Below are positions 40,783-50,900 of a DNA stretch of 64,000 nucleotides, one piece after another. The position numbers and the translations under genes were made by a program. The stretch is from a virus: IMG/VR virus record IMGVR_UViG_3300020378_001929, positions 1 through 64,000 of that record; one strand, written 5' to 3'. Each line of letters opens with the position of its first letter. Within the stretch, counting starts at the first letter, position 1. The notes under the pieces are model-generated. The model ran no database searches. It was given only the letters and a program-made list of their open reading frames with translations, and had not been told where the DNA came from.

Positions 40783-42614
40783 GGATCAACTCTAAATCTA
40801 AATTTTTCAGGCTGCTCTATATAATTAGAACCATCTTTAAAAACAAGTGATATTTCATATGCGTTATTTGGTTCTAATAAAGCCATATCTAAGTCAAAAA
40901 AGGACCCGCTTGAATCATAAGAAAGTAAAGAGAAGTTTGGAGTACTTCCTGTAGAATAAGGGATTACCTCATAGTTGTTTGATACTTTTATAATTCTATA
41001 ATACATATCTCTTATAAGATTAACTGGTGCCGTTCTTGAAGCGACTGTGTATATATTTGGCTGCCAATTTTTATCCCTAGTGTACACCCTTAAGGTTGTT
41101 TTTTCTGTCTTAAGGTACGAGTCTTTTAAGTTTGTAATAGAAACTTTATAATTTGGAACCTTAAAATAATTGTTCGCGCTTTCGGTACTCACCGTAAAAC
41201 CTGGACCTGAGTACAGGGTTGTCAATCCGTCGGCGCCGCTTGAGCGAGACCAAGTGTCATACAAAAAGGTTTCTGACCCATTGTACGCAAACGGCGCCTT
41301 GTAGACTCCGGTACTTTGTTTGCTGGCGGTAATAAAGGTTGCTGCTGTAGTAACAACTCCTCCGGCGACAGGAAGAGTTTCCGCTGTACCGCCGGTCGAT
41401 GCTGTAAACAATTGCACAACTAGACCAGATCCTGTGTTTGGGATGTCGACAAGAGTGCCGCGGCGGTAATTATATAGATAGATGTTGTTTATGTTATCGG
41501 CAGCAGGGGCTAGGCTACTGGATTTTATTACATAACTTCTATCATCTTTGATTGAGGTATCCCATTGTGCTTCGATTTTGGGCTTTAGAAAAAACTCATG
41601 AGAACTTCTAGAATAAAACTTCTTTGTGTAGTATGACCTTTCTTTCGATCCGTTCTCATAATCCTCTCGAAGTTTAAGGACCAGTCCATAATTTTTCAAA
41701 CCTGTGCCTGAAATGAACTGACCTATTGAAGCCGTTGTTGCTGGCATACTTGAACTAATAATGGTATTACCTTGTATTCCCCCTAGAGATTGTGTCAATG
41801 TTAGTAGGGCGCTGGCATTTTTAGTTGTTATTTTGCTGCCGAAGTCGGAAGATAGGCGATTATGCAAGGCGCCTGCAGTACCTGCTGCGGTACCGCTTAG
41901 TTCTAAGAAGACTGAATTTCCCACGGAATAAGTTGAAGATGTTATAAACGTATAGGTCATTTTTTTGCCTTCATGCGAGTGGAGACTAAGAACTTGATTT
42001 TCTGATGGGTTGAATAAAAAGTTTATACTTGCTGTTGCTGCAGTGGCGGCAGAATTTTCGCTTATAAGCCATTCTTCCACCCATGGGGTTATATCAATGT
42101 CAACATCTTCTGTGCCGGATTCAAAAGACTGAGTATACTCATAGGGGACTGTTCCAGCACTAATATAACTTGAACTTGCAAAATTGGATCCTGTTGTATT
42201 CCATAACACTCCAGTACTAGCAGAAACCCAATTACTAGCTTCAAGATCCATATAGTTTTCCATATCAAGACCGTCTCCCTCTGACCAGTTCATGACTAGT
42301 GGGTTTATGGATACTACAAAATTTTCTGGTGTGGTTTGTCCATGGGGAGTGTTTGAAAGTTTGAGTTTAAACTTTACAGAACCAGAAGATGGTATAATCC
42401 CGCTGACTCTGTCAGAGTTTATATCTGATATTGGAAACTGCATAAGCACGCGGGTTTGCTCCAAGGAGCTTGAACTTGCTTGTCCAAAAACAGAAAACAA
42501 TTCTAATACGTCTGAGGCTCCCATGTTAGCCTTTGTTGATCTTGCAGTTAAGTTTTCTCTTAGTGCGTTTGCAATTGTGTTGTCTTTATTCGATGTATAT
42601 CTTTTAATGCTCAT
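40779..42614 (-). CDS. Baseplate-region structural protein with DNRLRE-like N-terminus (611 aa)
   Basis: A beta-rich protein directly after gp6 (1-nt overlap). Residues 1-200 (DNTIANAL.., NMGASDVLELFSVFGQ, TRVLMQFPISDI, SGSVKFKLKLSNT, VSINPLVMNWSEGDGLDMENY, ...DIDITPWVEEWL) follow the pattern of DNRLRE/CBM96-like domains found in surface and fibre proteins. Residues about 205-290 contain a module with LSLHSHEGKKMTYTF and LTLTQSLGGIQGNTIIS, related to one in the giant 3949-residue neighbour. The C-terminal third has Ig-like strand patterns (AYEISLVFKDGSNYIEQPEKFRFRVD). Likely a baseplate-attached or fibre-connector protein (inference). Confidence 0.75.
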   Translation of the reverse strand: MSIKRYTSNKDNTIANALRENLTARSTKANMGASDVLELFSVFGQASSSSLEQTRVLMQFPISDINSDRVSGIIPSSGSVKFKLKLSNTPHGQTTPENFVVSINPLVMNWSEGDGLDMENYMDLEASNWVSASTGVLWNTTGSNFASSSYISAGTVPYEYTQSFESGTEDVDIDITPWVEEWLISENSAATAATASINFLFNPSENQVLSLHSHEGKKMTYTFITSSTYSVGNSVFLELSGTAAGTAGALHNRLSSDFGSKITTKNASALLTLTQSLGGIQGNTIISSSMPATTASIGQFISGTGLKNYGLVLKLREDYENGSKERSYYTKKFYSRSSHEFFLKPKIEAQWDTSIKDDRSYVIKSSSLAPAADNINNIYLYNYRRGTLVDIPNTGSGLVVQLFTASTGGTAETLPVAGGVVTTAATFITASKQSTGVYKAPFAYNGSETFLYDTWSRSSGADGLTTLYSGPGFTVSTESANNYFKVPNYKVSITNLKDSYLKTEKTTLRVYTRDKNWQPNIYTVASRTAPVNLIRDMYYRIIKVSNNYEVIPYSTGSTPNFSLLSYDSSGSFFDLDMALLEPNNAYEISLVFKDGSNYIEQPEKFRFRVDP

Positions 42615-44434
42615 TATGTTATAACAGTCCCCTTTATATCATCTATGTATTTTATTTCCCAAATTGCGTTCTGGGGGATGTAGACGAAGGTGTTGTCCGG
42701 TGAGGTGTTTGATTTGACATCATATTTAAGGTCTGTATACTTTCCTCCGGACAATGATTGGATTTTTATCCCGTCTTTAAGTGGTATATTTGCCACTTCA
42801 GGAATAGATTGAATTATTCTCATAATTTCTGTCATGTATAAAGGCTCCCCAATCTCTGGTGGAATAGTTGTAAGTTCCTCGAAAAGGGTTTGCTTTATTT
42901 TTGACATAACTGTCTGTGCGTTTGAATTTTGTTTCAATGCAACTTTAAAATCTATGTTAAAATTGATTATATTTGCATCAAATATATCTATACTATCTGA
43001 TATCATCCTAACTGAATCTATCCACGTTTTTACATTTTGTTTTAGAATATTTGTTGGTTTCTGGAGTTTTCCGTCAGCTCCCTCTGCAATTAAAAACAAA
43101 TTTAAGTTTCTTCGAAAGTCGTTGGTATCTCTCATAATACCGGCGCGCTTTATACCTCCATATATTGGAGGCATGTCGTAGACAGCAGAAATATAATCCT
43201 CTTTTGTCACTGCTCTACCTTGGGCTCCAAAGGATCCCATATATCTTCTCTTCAACTCCTCTGTTGTGGGTATAGATATACTACCATTTATTGGCTCGTC
43301 ATTAAGCACCTGTACATTGTTTCTGATAAAATTAACTTTTTGTGATTCTAGGTTTTGCTCATTGTCAAAGGAGATTAATGGTTCCAGTACTTGGTTGATT
43401 GTTCCAACAGCCGCATTTGTGTTGATGGCAGTGTTTCGGCGATAGACTATTGTCAGTGTCGTGTTTTGAGGAGCCACGCCAAGCTTGTTGTTGGAGTACA
43501 TCCTAGACGGATCAGACTTTGCTACGGAAGAGTCATAACGCTTGCCAGTGAATTTCATGACTCTTTTGGTGGGTTCTGCAAAAGAATTCGTTGTGTTCTC
43601 CTCGTCTGATCCGTGTCCAAATTGTATATAAGTTCTGTTTATTGATTTTTCGACTATAAACCTTCTTGGAACTGGAGTTTGTTTCATTATTGCGGGAACC
43701 ATTGGGTCCCTCTTTTGTGGATCTAAAATGGGTTTATAGATTTTGTCAGTTGGTAATGAATCTACCTGAAAATACTCGTTACCGTTCGAATCAGTAACAC
43801 TTAAAATTTCTGTTAAATTTTCATCAGGTATTTCTATTTTCAAAAACCTAACAAAATTGCCAACATCAACGGTGAAAGTTCTTTCTTCTCCTGAAACAAC
43901 TGGTACTATTGCCTCCATGGCGTAATATGCGACCTTGGATCCATCGTCTGTCATATTGTACCCTATTATTCGGGATGTATCTGCAGTAAACACAACTGGT
44001 TTCATAGATGTGAAAACGGCGCCTCCGGAGGATTTAAATTTGGTTCCAGCATTTAAAACTGATTTATATGCATTGTCTATTGTTACCCCGAGAGAGTTGG
44101 CGGGGCTCAATATCTGCACTTTAACATTCCCAACAGAGTCGAAGTTTAAAGAGGGCTTGGCGCCCATGGCTTGAATCAGCTGGAGTGCAATTTCTGGGTC
44201 TTTGGTGTAAGGTAAGATTGATTCATTTGCGTTATGGTCTATATAGTAGTGCAGCTGATCACCCACATAAGACACCAAGTCAAACATTAACGACCCAAAA
44301 GAAGAATCCTTGAAATCTTTATATGAATTTGGATAATGTCTTTTAGCATATTGAACTAGTTGTTCTTTTATCTCATTGAATGAAGCTTTTGTGTAGTCAA
44401 CTTCTCTGATTCTTTTGTTTCTATTGGTTTGCAT
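42614..44434 (-). CDS. 6: Baseplate wedge protein, T4 gp6-like
   Basis: A 606-residue protein (T4 gp6 is 660). The N-terminal signature is DYTKASFNEIKEQLVQYAKRHYPNSYKDFKDSSFGSLMFDLVSYVGDQLHYYIDHNANESIL, i.e. the gp6/baseplate J pattern in which T4-type members read FDEIK..L..(Y/F)...(S/D)..DF..S..S.L.DLLAY. It is followed by a beta-rich core, GSFGAQGRAVTKEDYISAVYDMPPIYGGIKRAGI (about residues 400-435) and a helical C-terminus with LYMTEIMRIIQSIPEVANI. gp6 dimers form the inner ring of the baseplate that links wedges and expands at contraction. It lies just after gp25, its physical partner in T4. Confidence 0.88.
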   Translation of the reverse strand: MQTNRNKRIREVDYTKASFNEIKEQLVQYAKRHYPNSYKDFKDSSFGSLMFDLVSYVGDQLHYYIDHNANESILPYTKDPEIALQLIQAMGAKPSLNFDSVGNVKVQILSPANSLGVTIDNAYKSVLNAGTKFKSSGGAVFTSMKPVVFTADTSRIIGYNMTDDGSKVAYYAMEAIVPVVSGEERTFTVDVGNFVRFLKIEIPDENLTEILSVTDSNGNEYFQVDSLPTDKIYKPILDPQKRDPMVPAIMKQTPVPRRFIVEKSINRTYIQFGHGSDEENTTNSFAEPTKRVMKFTGKRYDSSVAKSDPSRMYSNNKLGVAPQNTTLTIVYRRNTAINTNAAVGTINQVLEPLISFDNEQNLESQKVNFIRNNVQVLNDEPINGSISIPTTEELKRRYMGSFGAQGRAVTKEDYISAVYDMPPIYGGIKRAGIMRDTNDFRRNLNLFLIAEGADGKLQKPTNILKQNVKTWIDSVRMISDSIDIFDANIINFNIDFKVALKQNSNAQTVMSKIKQTLFEELTTIPPEIGEPLYMTEIMRIIQSIPEVANIPLKDGIKIQSLSGGKYTDLKYDVKSNTSPDNTFVYIPQNAIWEIKYIDDIKGTVIT

Positions 44435-44470
44435 ATAAAATTTCTCTCTATTAATTTAAATATTTTTAAT

Positions 44471-44944
44471 TTAAGAAAGTCCCCCAAGTTTGGAAGATGT
44501 GCCGACAAAATCAGACAACCCTCTCACAAAAAATTTAGACAGGATAGTATCAAACGCAAACTCCAACTGATCATTTAGTCCTAGATCTGTGATGACGTAC
44601 TTTATCTTCAATATGGAAACGTGGCTATCTTTTTGGTCATCTGTACTTTCGAATGTGGCATCCACCAAGGAAATGTTTGGCAAATATTTTCTTAGTTGAT
44701 TCTGTATGTTTGTTTTTATTTCTGATAGTTTAGCAGATCCAGGAGTCTCAAAAAGGTATGTAGCTAATCCAACTCCGAGATCTGGATTCATAGGCCATTC
44801 CCCGGGGATTGTCTGGAGAAGAAAAATGAAATCCTGCCTTAACGATGCTGATGCATCGAGAATAGGGTCGTATGGTCCAAACGTGTCGTCCAGCCTCAAA
44901 GGCCACTTCGGTTGTAATGGTGATTTATATCTTAATATGGACAT
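44471..44944 (-). CDS. 25: Baseplate wedge protein gp25 (GPW/gp25 family)
   Basis: A 157-residue protein (T4 gp25 is 132). It has the family features: an N-terminal region ending FGPYDPILDASASLRQDFIFLLQTIPGEWPMNPDLGVGLATYLFE (residues 23-67), containing the LL.T.PGE..M.P..G..L..YLFE core, then EIKTNIQNQLRKYLPNISLVDATFE. gp25 helps nucleate the tail sheath on the baseplate and binds gp6 and gp53. It is the first gene after a putative late promoter and 42 nt downstream of the 3992-codon giant gene. Confidence 0.92.
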   Translation of the reverse strand: MSILRYKSPLQPKWPLRLDDTFGPYDPILDASASLRQDFIFLLQTIPGEWPMNPDLGVGLATYLFETPGSAKLSEIKTNIQNQLRKYLPNISLVDATFESTDDQKDSHVSILKIKYVITDLGLNDQLEFAFDTILSKFFVRGLSDFVGTSSKLGGLS

Positions 44945-44959
44945 TTTTTGAACCTCAGA

Positions 44960-44968
44960 ATAAATAGT
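44960..44968 (-). promoter_or_regulatory. Putative late promoter element ahead of gp25
   Basis: Minus-strand ACTATTTAT (context CTCACTATTTATTCTGAGG), 16 nt before the gp25 ATG, in the 42-nt gap after the giant gene. Confidence 0.52.
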
Positions 44969-44986
44969 GAGTTCAACAATAATTTA

Positions 44987-47900
44987 TTAATCATCTTGCT
45001 CACCAGGATCTGGAAACGTCCCAAATGGCGAAGCTGAATTTTCGTCATCACAATTTGAGATATTTGCATTGGATGGAGCATCTTGTTGTTCATCAAGAGT
45101 GCAGGATCTGAATCTTTTATCTCCAGCAAGCTCTGGAGTTGATAGTGCCAAAACAGTAAATGGAGTCAAGCTATGTCCATATCTTTGTAGGTTCCATGGT
45201 GAGTTTTCTGACGGCCATGATTCTTCGACGTCGCGACAAGGGATTGATAAACTGAAGTTTCCATCTACAATCGATACAGGTCCCTTTATAATATATCCCG
45301 TAAGACGTTCAATGGCGCGACCGAGAGGCTTATAATCAAAACTGGAGAATAATTTTGCTACCCCATATGGCACATCTACTATTGGTCCTACCAATATTGA
45401 AGAGTATTTGCCGTCTTTCGTTCCGGATCTGGGCGCTGTTCCGTGGAGACCGGCTGTCATGTTTCGCCGGCGAACGGTTGGTCCATATTGCAAACCTTCC
45501 ATCGTTAACTTATTTATATCGCAATTGTTGTAGTGACCTTTCATTTCTTTGTAAGCAGGATCAACAACGTTTGCAATTCCCCTAAAAAACAGAGACGGGA
45601 ACTGCAGGAATAACTGCTTAAGCAGTTCTTTAAACTGTTTTGTAAAATCTGCAGGAAAAGGAAAATCAAAACAATCTATCGCGTTTAGGTCCGATGAGTT
45701 GCTATTCATTATCTGTTTTAAGAACTCGGCTTTGCTTAGATTGTTAACTGCCTCTATCCCTTGTTTTTGGTTTATTCCAGCGATGCTCAATAAAGCCGCG
45801 AGACTTGCTTTTGGAGTATCAATAAAATTCGACAAATCACCGTAACTGGAAAACGCGGAAGTTATAAACGCTGTGGAGACGGCTTGGTATCTCTTTACCG
45901 GATATATGTATTGAAACAATTGTTTCGCTTCCGGTGATTCGATTAGTTGCTCTGTCATCCAGGGCTGAAGGCGTTTATAACTTTCCCTGAAGGCGTTTAA
46001 ATCTATGCAGTCATTCACTCCCTCGCCAAAATCACTGATTACTTTTTTATATTCTGCAATTGGTACTGAAAAATACTTGTTTTGTTCCCCTTCCATCAGA
46101 AAACTTCTATATTCTTCTGACACTTCTTGGATTGGACTTTCTTTATCTAGTAAAAATCTATTGTATCTACCTTCTTCACTGTCGTCATCTGCTGACAAAT
46201 GTAAAACACTATTAGAGACTAGTCTTGCTATTTGCGTGAGCTTAGAAGATCCCATAATATCTTTTACAACTTGACTATTTATAATCCCAATTGATACAAA
46301 ATTATCTCCAAATAGTCGGTTATTGATACCTGTGTAACCTTCAAATGCTGTTGTCCAGTCTTCTTTTAATTTTCTTACAGTCGCAGCATGATTTCGAAGA
46401 ACGTTGTCTTTGGTCCGGACCAGATTTGATATGTCATTACAATATATCCTAGGCATTAGATAGTTGTAATAATCTTTTATCGTTTCGAAGCTTCGTACTC
46501 GGAGAGTCTCATTTCGTCGGATTCTGTCGTTTAGAAACTTCAACTTTGCAGCGTCATTGATTCCAACATTAAAAATATTTTCGAACATGCGCTCGTCAAA
46601 GAAGATCAAATAATCTTCTACTTTCCCGTTCCAAATTCTGTAGTTTCTTGGAGATACAAAAGAGAAAGGTCCAGTACTTTTAGCTATCTTAGATATGGTG
46701 GTAGAATTTCCGAGAGGTCCTATTCCCAGGTCTGATTCTTCTAATTCCCTTCTGGAATCTATCATCAACCCTTCTATGTGATATGAACTAAGAGCATCTC
46801 TGAATAATGCACTGTATATTTCCGGGATGTCTTCTCTTCCCCAAAAGTCGGGATTTAATAACTTATCCAATATAAGATTGTTGTATTGTCCTTGCCGTGG
46901 GGCATTTGCATTTCCTAACTCATAATTTGGATCATAAAATTCATGATAAAATTCATTTGCTTGTTCAATGATAAAGTCTAGTGAAGTAGGGACCCTATCC
47001 AGCGTGTTTCGATCTAGTAAATTCTCGTTATTCAGGTACTCACTTTTTAACCTGTTCCAATATTCAAGCGGTGAACGTCCGTCTTCCCTGACTCCGGTGA
47101 CCATATTCCGGCGGTTTTCTCCTAAAGTAACAATGGAGTCCAAATTCGATGCCGCGCGTACGCCGTGACGTCGAGAGAAATATCCACCGGACGGAGCGAC
47201 CCATTTAGCGGGGCGCCCGCCTGAATTGTTGTACCTAAACAGAAAATCTGTAGAGGGGAATTCTTGGACGGCGCGCGCAAAGGATATTTCTGGCTTTCTG
47301 CAAACTAAGGCGGCGATGAACCAAAGGCATGCTGCTGCCCAGTCTGCCTGGTAACTGTCGCCTGACCGATTATAATCATTTCTTGTAAAAGATCTGTCAC
47401 GGTTTGGTATAAACAGTGTCCCACCCTCACGGTAAGGCTCGTCCGCGGTGATTCGTCGATTGAAGCTTCCGCCGGAGAAACCTGCTACTTGACTCGAAAA
47501 ATTATAAGACGACACCATCCAAAGCAGTCCCAGTAGCTGCTGAGGAGAATAAGGATCTGCAGGCCCTGCATACTCTTTAAGATACCTAATAAATCGCTTA
47601 ACTACAGAAAGGCGATAGGGCGCCTCGATGCGGTGTGAATTATCTCTTGTTGCCTCGGATTTTAAAGTAAAAGATGACTGGTATATTGCTAAATCACAAA
47701 GTCTCGTGACAAAATGGTCTACGAAATCTATAGCTTCCAAAAGCAATTCGACGTTGATGTTGAGTCCTTGATAATTATTTTTAAATACCTGTACACCTTC
47801 AAAATTAAAGCTTGGCCAATAATTTTCATTCTCGTATGTATCTGGGTTAATATTTTCATAAAATAGCGCATTATTCTCTGGGTCTTTTTTCAATATACTT

Positions 47901-50900
47901 AATATAGTGTTTGTGTTTTGAGTGTTGTAAAAGCCATCCATATCAAATAAAATATCTGGGGCTCCTTGAATTAATGGTCCGCCGCGGTTTGTTATACCAA
48001 GAGGCTCTCCATCTGGAAAGTGCGAGTCGATTAACACTCTTTGTACACATGATTTTATAAAGTTTGAAAGATCTACAAGACTAAAGGTATTATCTGCATA
48101 AAACAGTGAAGCTCCGGCGTTCTTAAAATTGAAAGTCTCTAGGGTATTATAATTAACCAAAGACTCTCCTAGCCCGTCTGATATTAGCCCTTCTTGTTGC
48201 GATGGAGTAAAATGATCTGTTCCGAAGTAGTTCCAATTTCTTAAGTCAGTCACTTGTAATGGTTGATAGGTTTCTGCTCCATTTGAAAGATACGGATTTC
48301 CTTCTGTCGCAATTGAGCTAATATCGTTTTCTACCCCAGGACGAAGAGTCACAAAGCCTGGTTGCCTGTGTATCTCATCAAAATTATTTCCGCTCTTAAA
48401 CCCGTCGACACCTTGGGTGCCACTATCGTACGAGCCTCTATTTTTCCGAGGGAGAGTCGCAGATGCCCATCTGGTGAATGCGTATCCATATCGAGTTGCG
48501 ACGGTGTCATAAGTTGGGTCATTGCGATTGGCACTGCCGCCGATTCGGTGAACATTTTCATGAAAATAATAACTTGTTGACAGCGGGTATTTTTGAGTAC
48601 TACCGCCTGCCATTGGGCGAGGAGAGGTGCGAGAGAGGTGTCCCCAAAGTGTGTTTCTTTGTCTGCCTTTCAAGTACCAATTAAAAATATTAGACAAGTT
48701 GTGAATCACTCTTAGCGTTCCAACCTTAGACCTGGATTGTCCTCTAAAGATCCCTTCTTCGCGGGTCGCATAAAACAGGTTTACAGACTGCATATGATGT
48801 CTATAGTCTCTTCTTGTGTCTTCAAAGTATTTCTCTTTTGACGAAAATGATGACTGCGGAGTAAAAACTGGTCCTAGCTGAAAGTCTGCTTCGCGAGTTA
48901 AAAGCTGCCCTCTATCAAGAAATAAATCATCTAGTTCTTGTACTGAGTTATAAGATGCTTTTTTTGTCTCGTTTTCAAAAACTCTAGAATAAATCCTTTC
49001 TATCGATGAGTAGTAAGAGCTTCCACCTAATTCATAATTTGATTCGTTTCGTACTCCAGAACCGTGAGATCGCGTGAAATCTGTTGAGAATTCTGGGACG
49101 TCCCCGTAAAGTTCTTTAAGCCTTTCCATATTTTCTGTCTCGCCAACAACCAGTCTTCTAGATCTTGCCCTTTGTATAAAATACACGTACTCATTGACGA
49201 TCTCTCTCAATGCTTCGTGAAGTTTTTCCATATTTTCAGTGAAGCCATCACCGGGCAACTTGTTTATGTTCCTTATGTACTCCGGTGGTACCACCTTGCA
49301 ATAGACTCTTTCTGGAAGGTTGTCTCCTGTGAATATCTTAGTTATGAGGACGCGTATCGGGATCTTGTACATGTTTGGGGGTAACAAGTCTTCTCCAGAA
49401 GGAGGGATCCCGCTTTCTATATCAGACACTGAATGGTTAATCACCAATCTCTTAGACTGCTGCCTTGCCTCCTCTATTTCTTCTCCATCGAGTCTATCTA
49501 AATTTAGAAAACTAGCGTTGAGAGACGACTGTTTTTCATCAATTAACCAAAACTTTGTCATCTCCCTATTTGTATGAGGGTCAATCCCCATGGGGCGGGC
49601 AAGATAAACATCAGCCGGACCTTCTTGATCTGACTCTCTAAGGTAAAAAACTCTTCCATATTGAGTTAGTTTAGGATCAGCTGTTCCCTTATTTTGGTCC
49701 AAGAAAGCGTTTCGGAACGCTCCAGGCTGATACAAACTATCAATGACTGTCTCCAGGTTATCAAAAGAGTTTTTTAATCTAGGAGACAAATTTGGATCAA
49801 AGTTTAAAACTGCAGGGTCGAAAGTTTCGCCTATCGTAAACGATCCGTGCAAGCCAGCTATTATTGAAGCCGAGTCACTAAACTCAAATACTGTCTCTAC
49901 CCAGGTCTCTTCTTGTCCGTTTTCAAACCTATCTTTTATCCTTTCGAACTCAGTTTCGTTTTCAACAATGCCGATTGGATTTTCAAATATAACAGTTGGG
50001 ACTGAATCCGACCTGTATTTATGAGTCAAAATATCATTACTTTGTCTCTCAGGGGTTTCTTCGATATCCTCGATGGACATCCCTCTGCCATAGTCATAGC
50101 GGCTTTGCATGTTTGTTGCGGCGATAGCTCTAGGTTGCAATGGCTTCTCTTGGGGGTCATCGTCAAGATAAGTAGTTGTAGTTGGCAAACTAAAATTGGG
50201 TTGTTCACCTGATGTGTTTGAGACTCCTATCCTTGAAAAATCTAAAACTTTGTCCATAAATCGACCATCATTTGGAGCTTGATATACATTATATCCCTGG
50301 CTTTCTAGCCATAAAAAGTCCTCTCCATTAGATGGAAGCACATAATACTTGTTTTCGTCTTCTCTTGTTTTCGCGATGTAGTTGGTAAAATTGTTGTAAT
50401 ATGAATTAACAAGCGACCCGTTTGGTTCAAAAAACTCATCAGCATAGCCCAAGTCATTTGCAAAATCTTGAAAATTAATTACTGAGTCTGCGTACACCTT
50501 TCCATTTAGCAAGGTGGAATTGTTGTGAGAAACTATATCTTGTGTAAATTTTATTATTCTTCTCTTTTTCGTTATAAAGCGTGTTGGTGTTCGGCGTATT
50601 GTTTCAGGAAAACCTTCTGCTTCCTCAAGCTGAGTGTTTTTTAATTCACCTCCTGGAGCGTCGGGATCTTCGTCATAGTGCATTAATCCTCGATAGTGTA
50701 ATGCGATCTTTTTAAGATCATCTGAGTTTAGAGAACCGTTGAGACCATCTATAAAGTCGTCGATATGGTATATCTCATGCTCAGTGTTTAAATCTGAAGA
50801 CGATTCAGCACTGGCTCCAAGAGCGAATGGGTTATCTTCATCTCGGGGTGGGATTTCAGGTCGCACTGTAAAGGTGTAATCAAGAGGATTCACTGGGTCT

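Noticed and set aside
42614-44470. Rho-independent terminator between gp25 and gp6 (AT-rich inverted look near 44455)
   Set aside because: The TTAAATT/AAATTAA halves are not complementary and there is no GC stem followed by a T tract.
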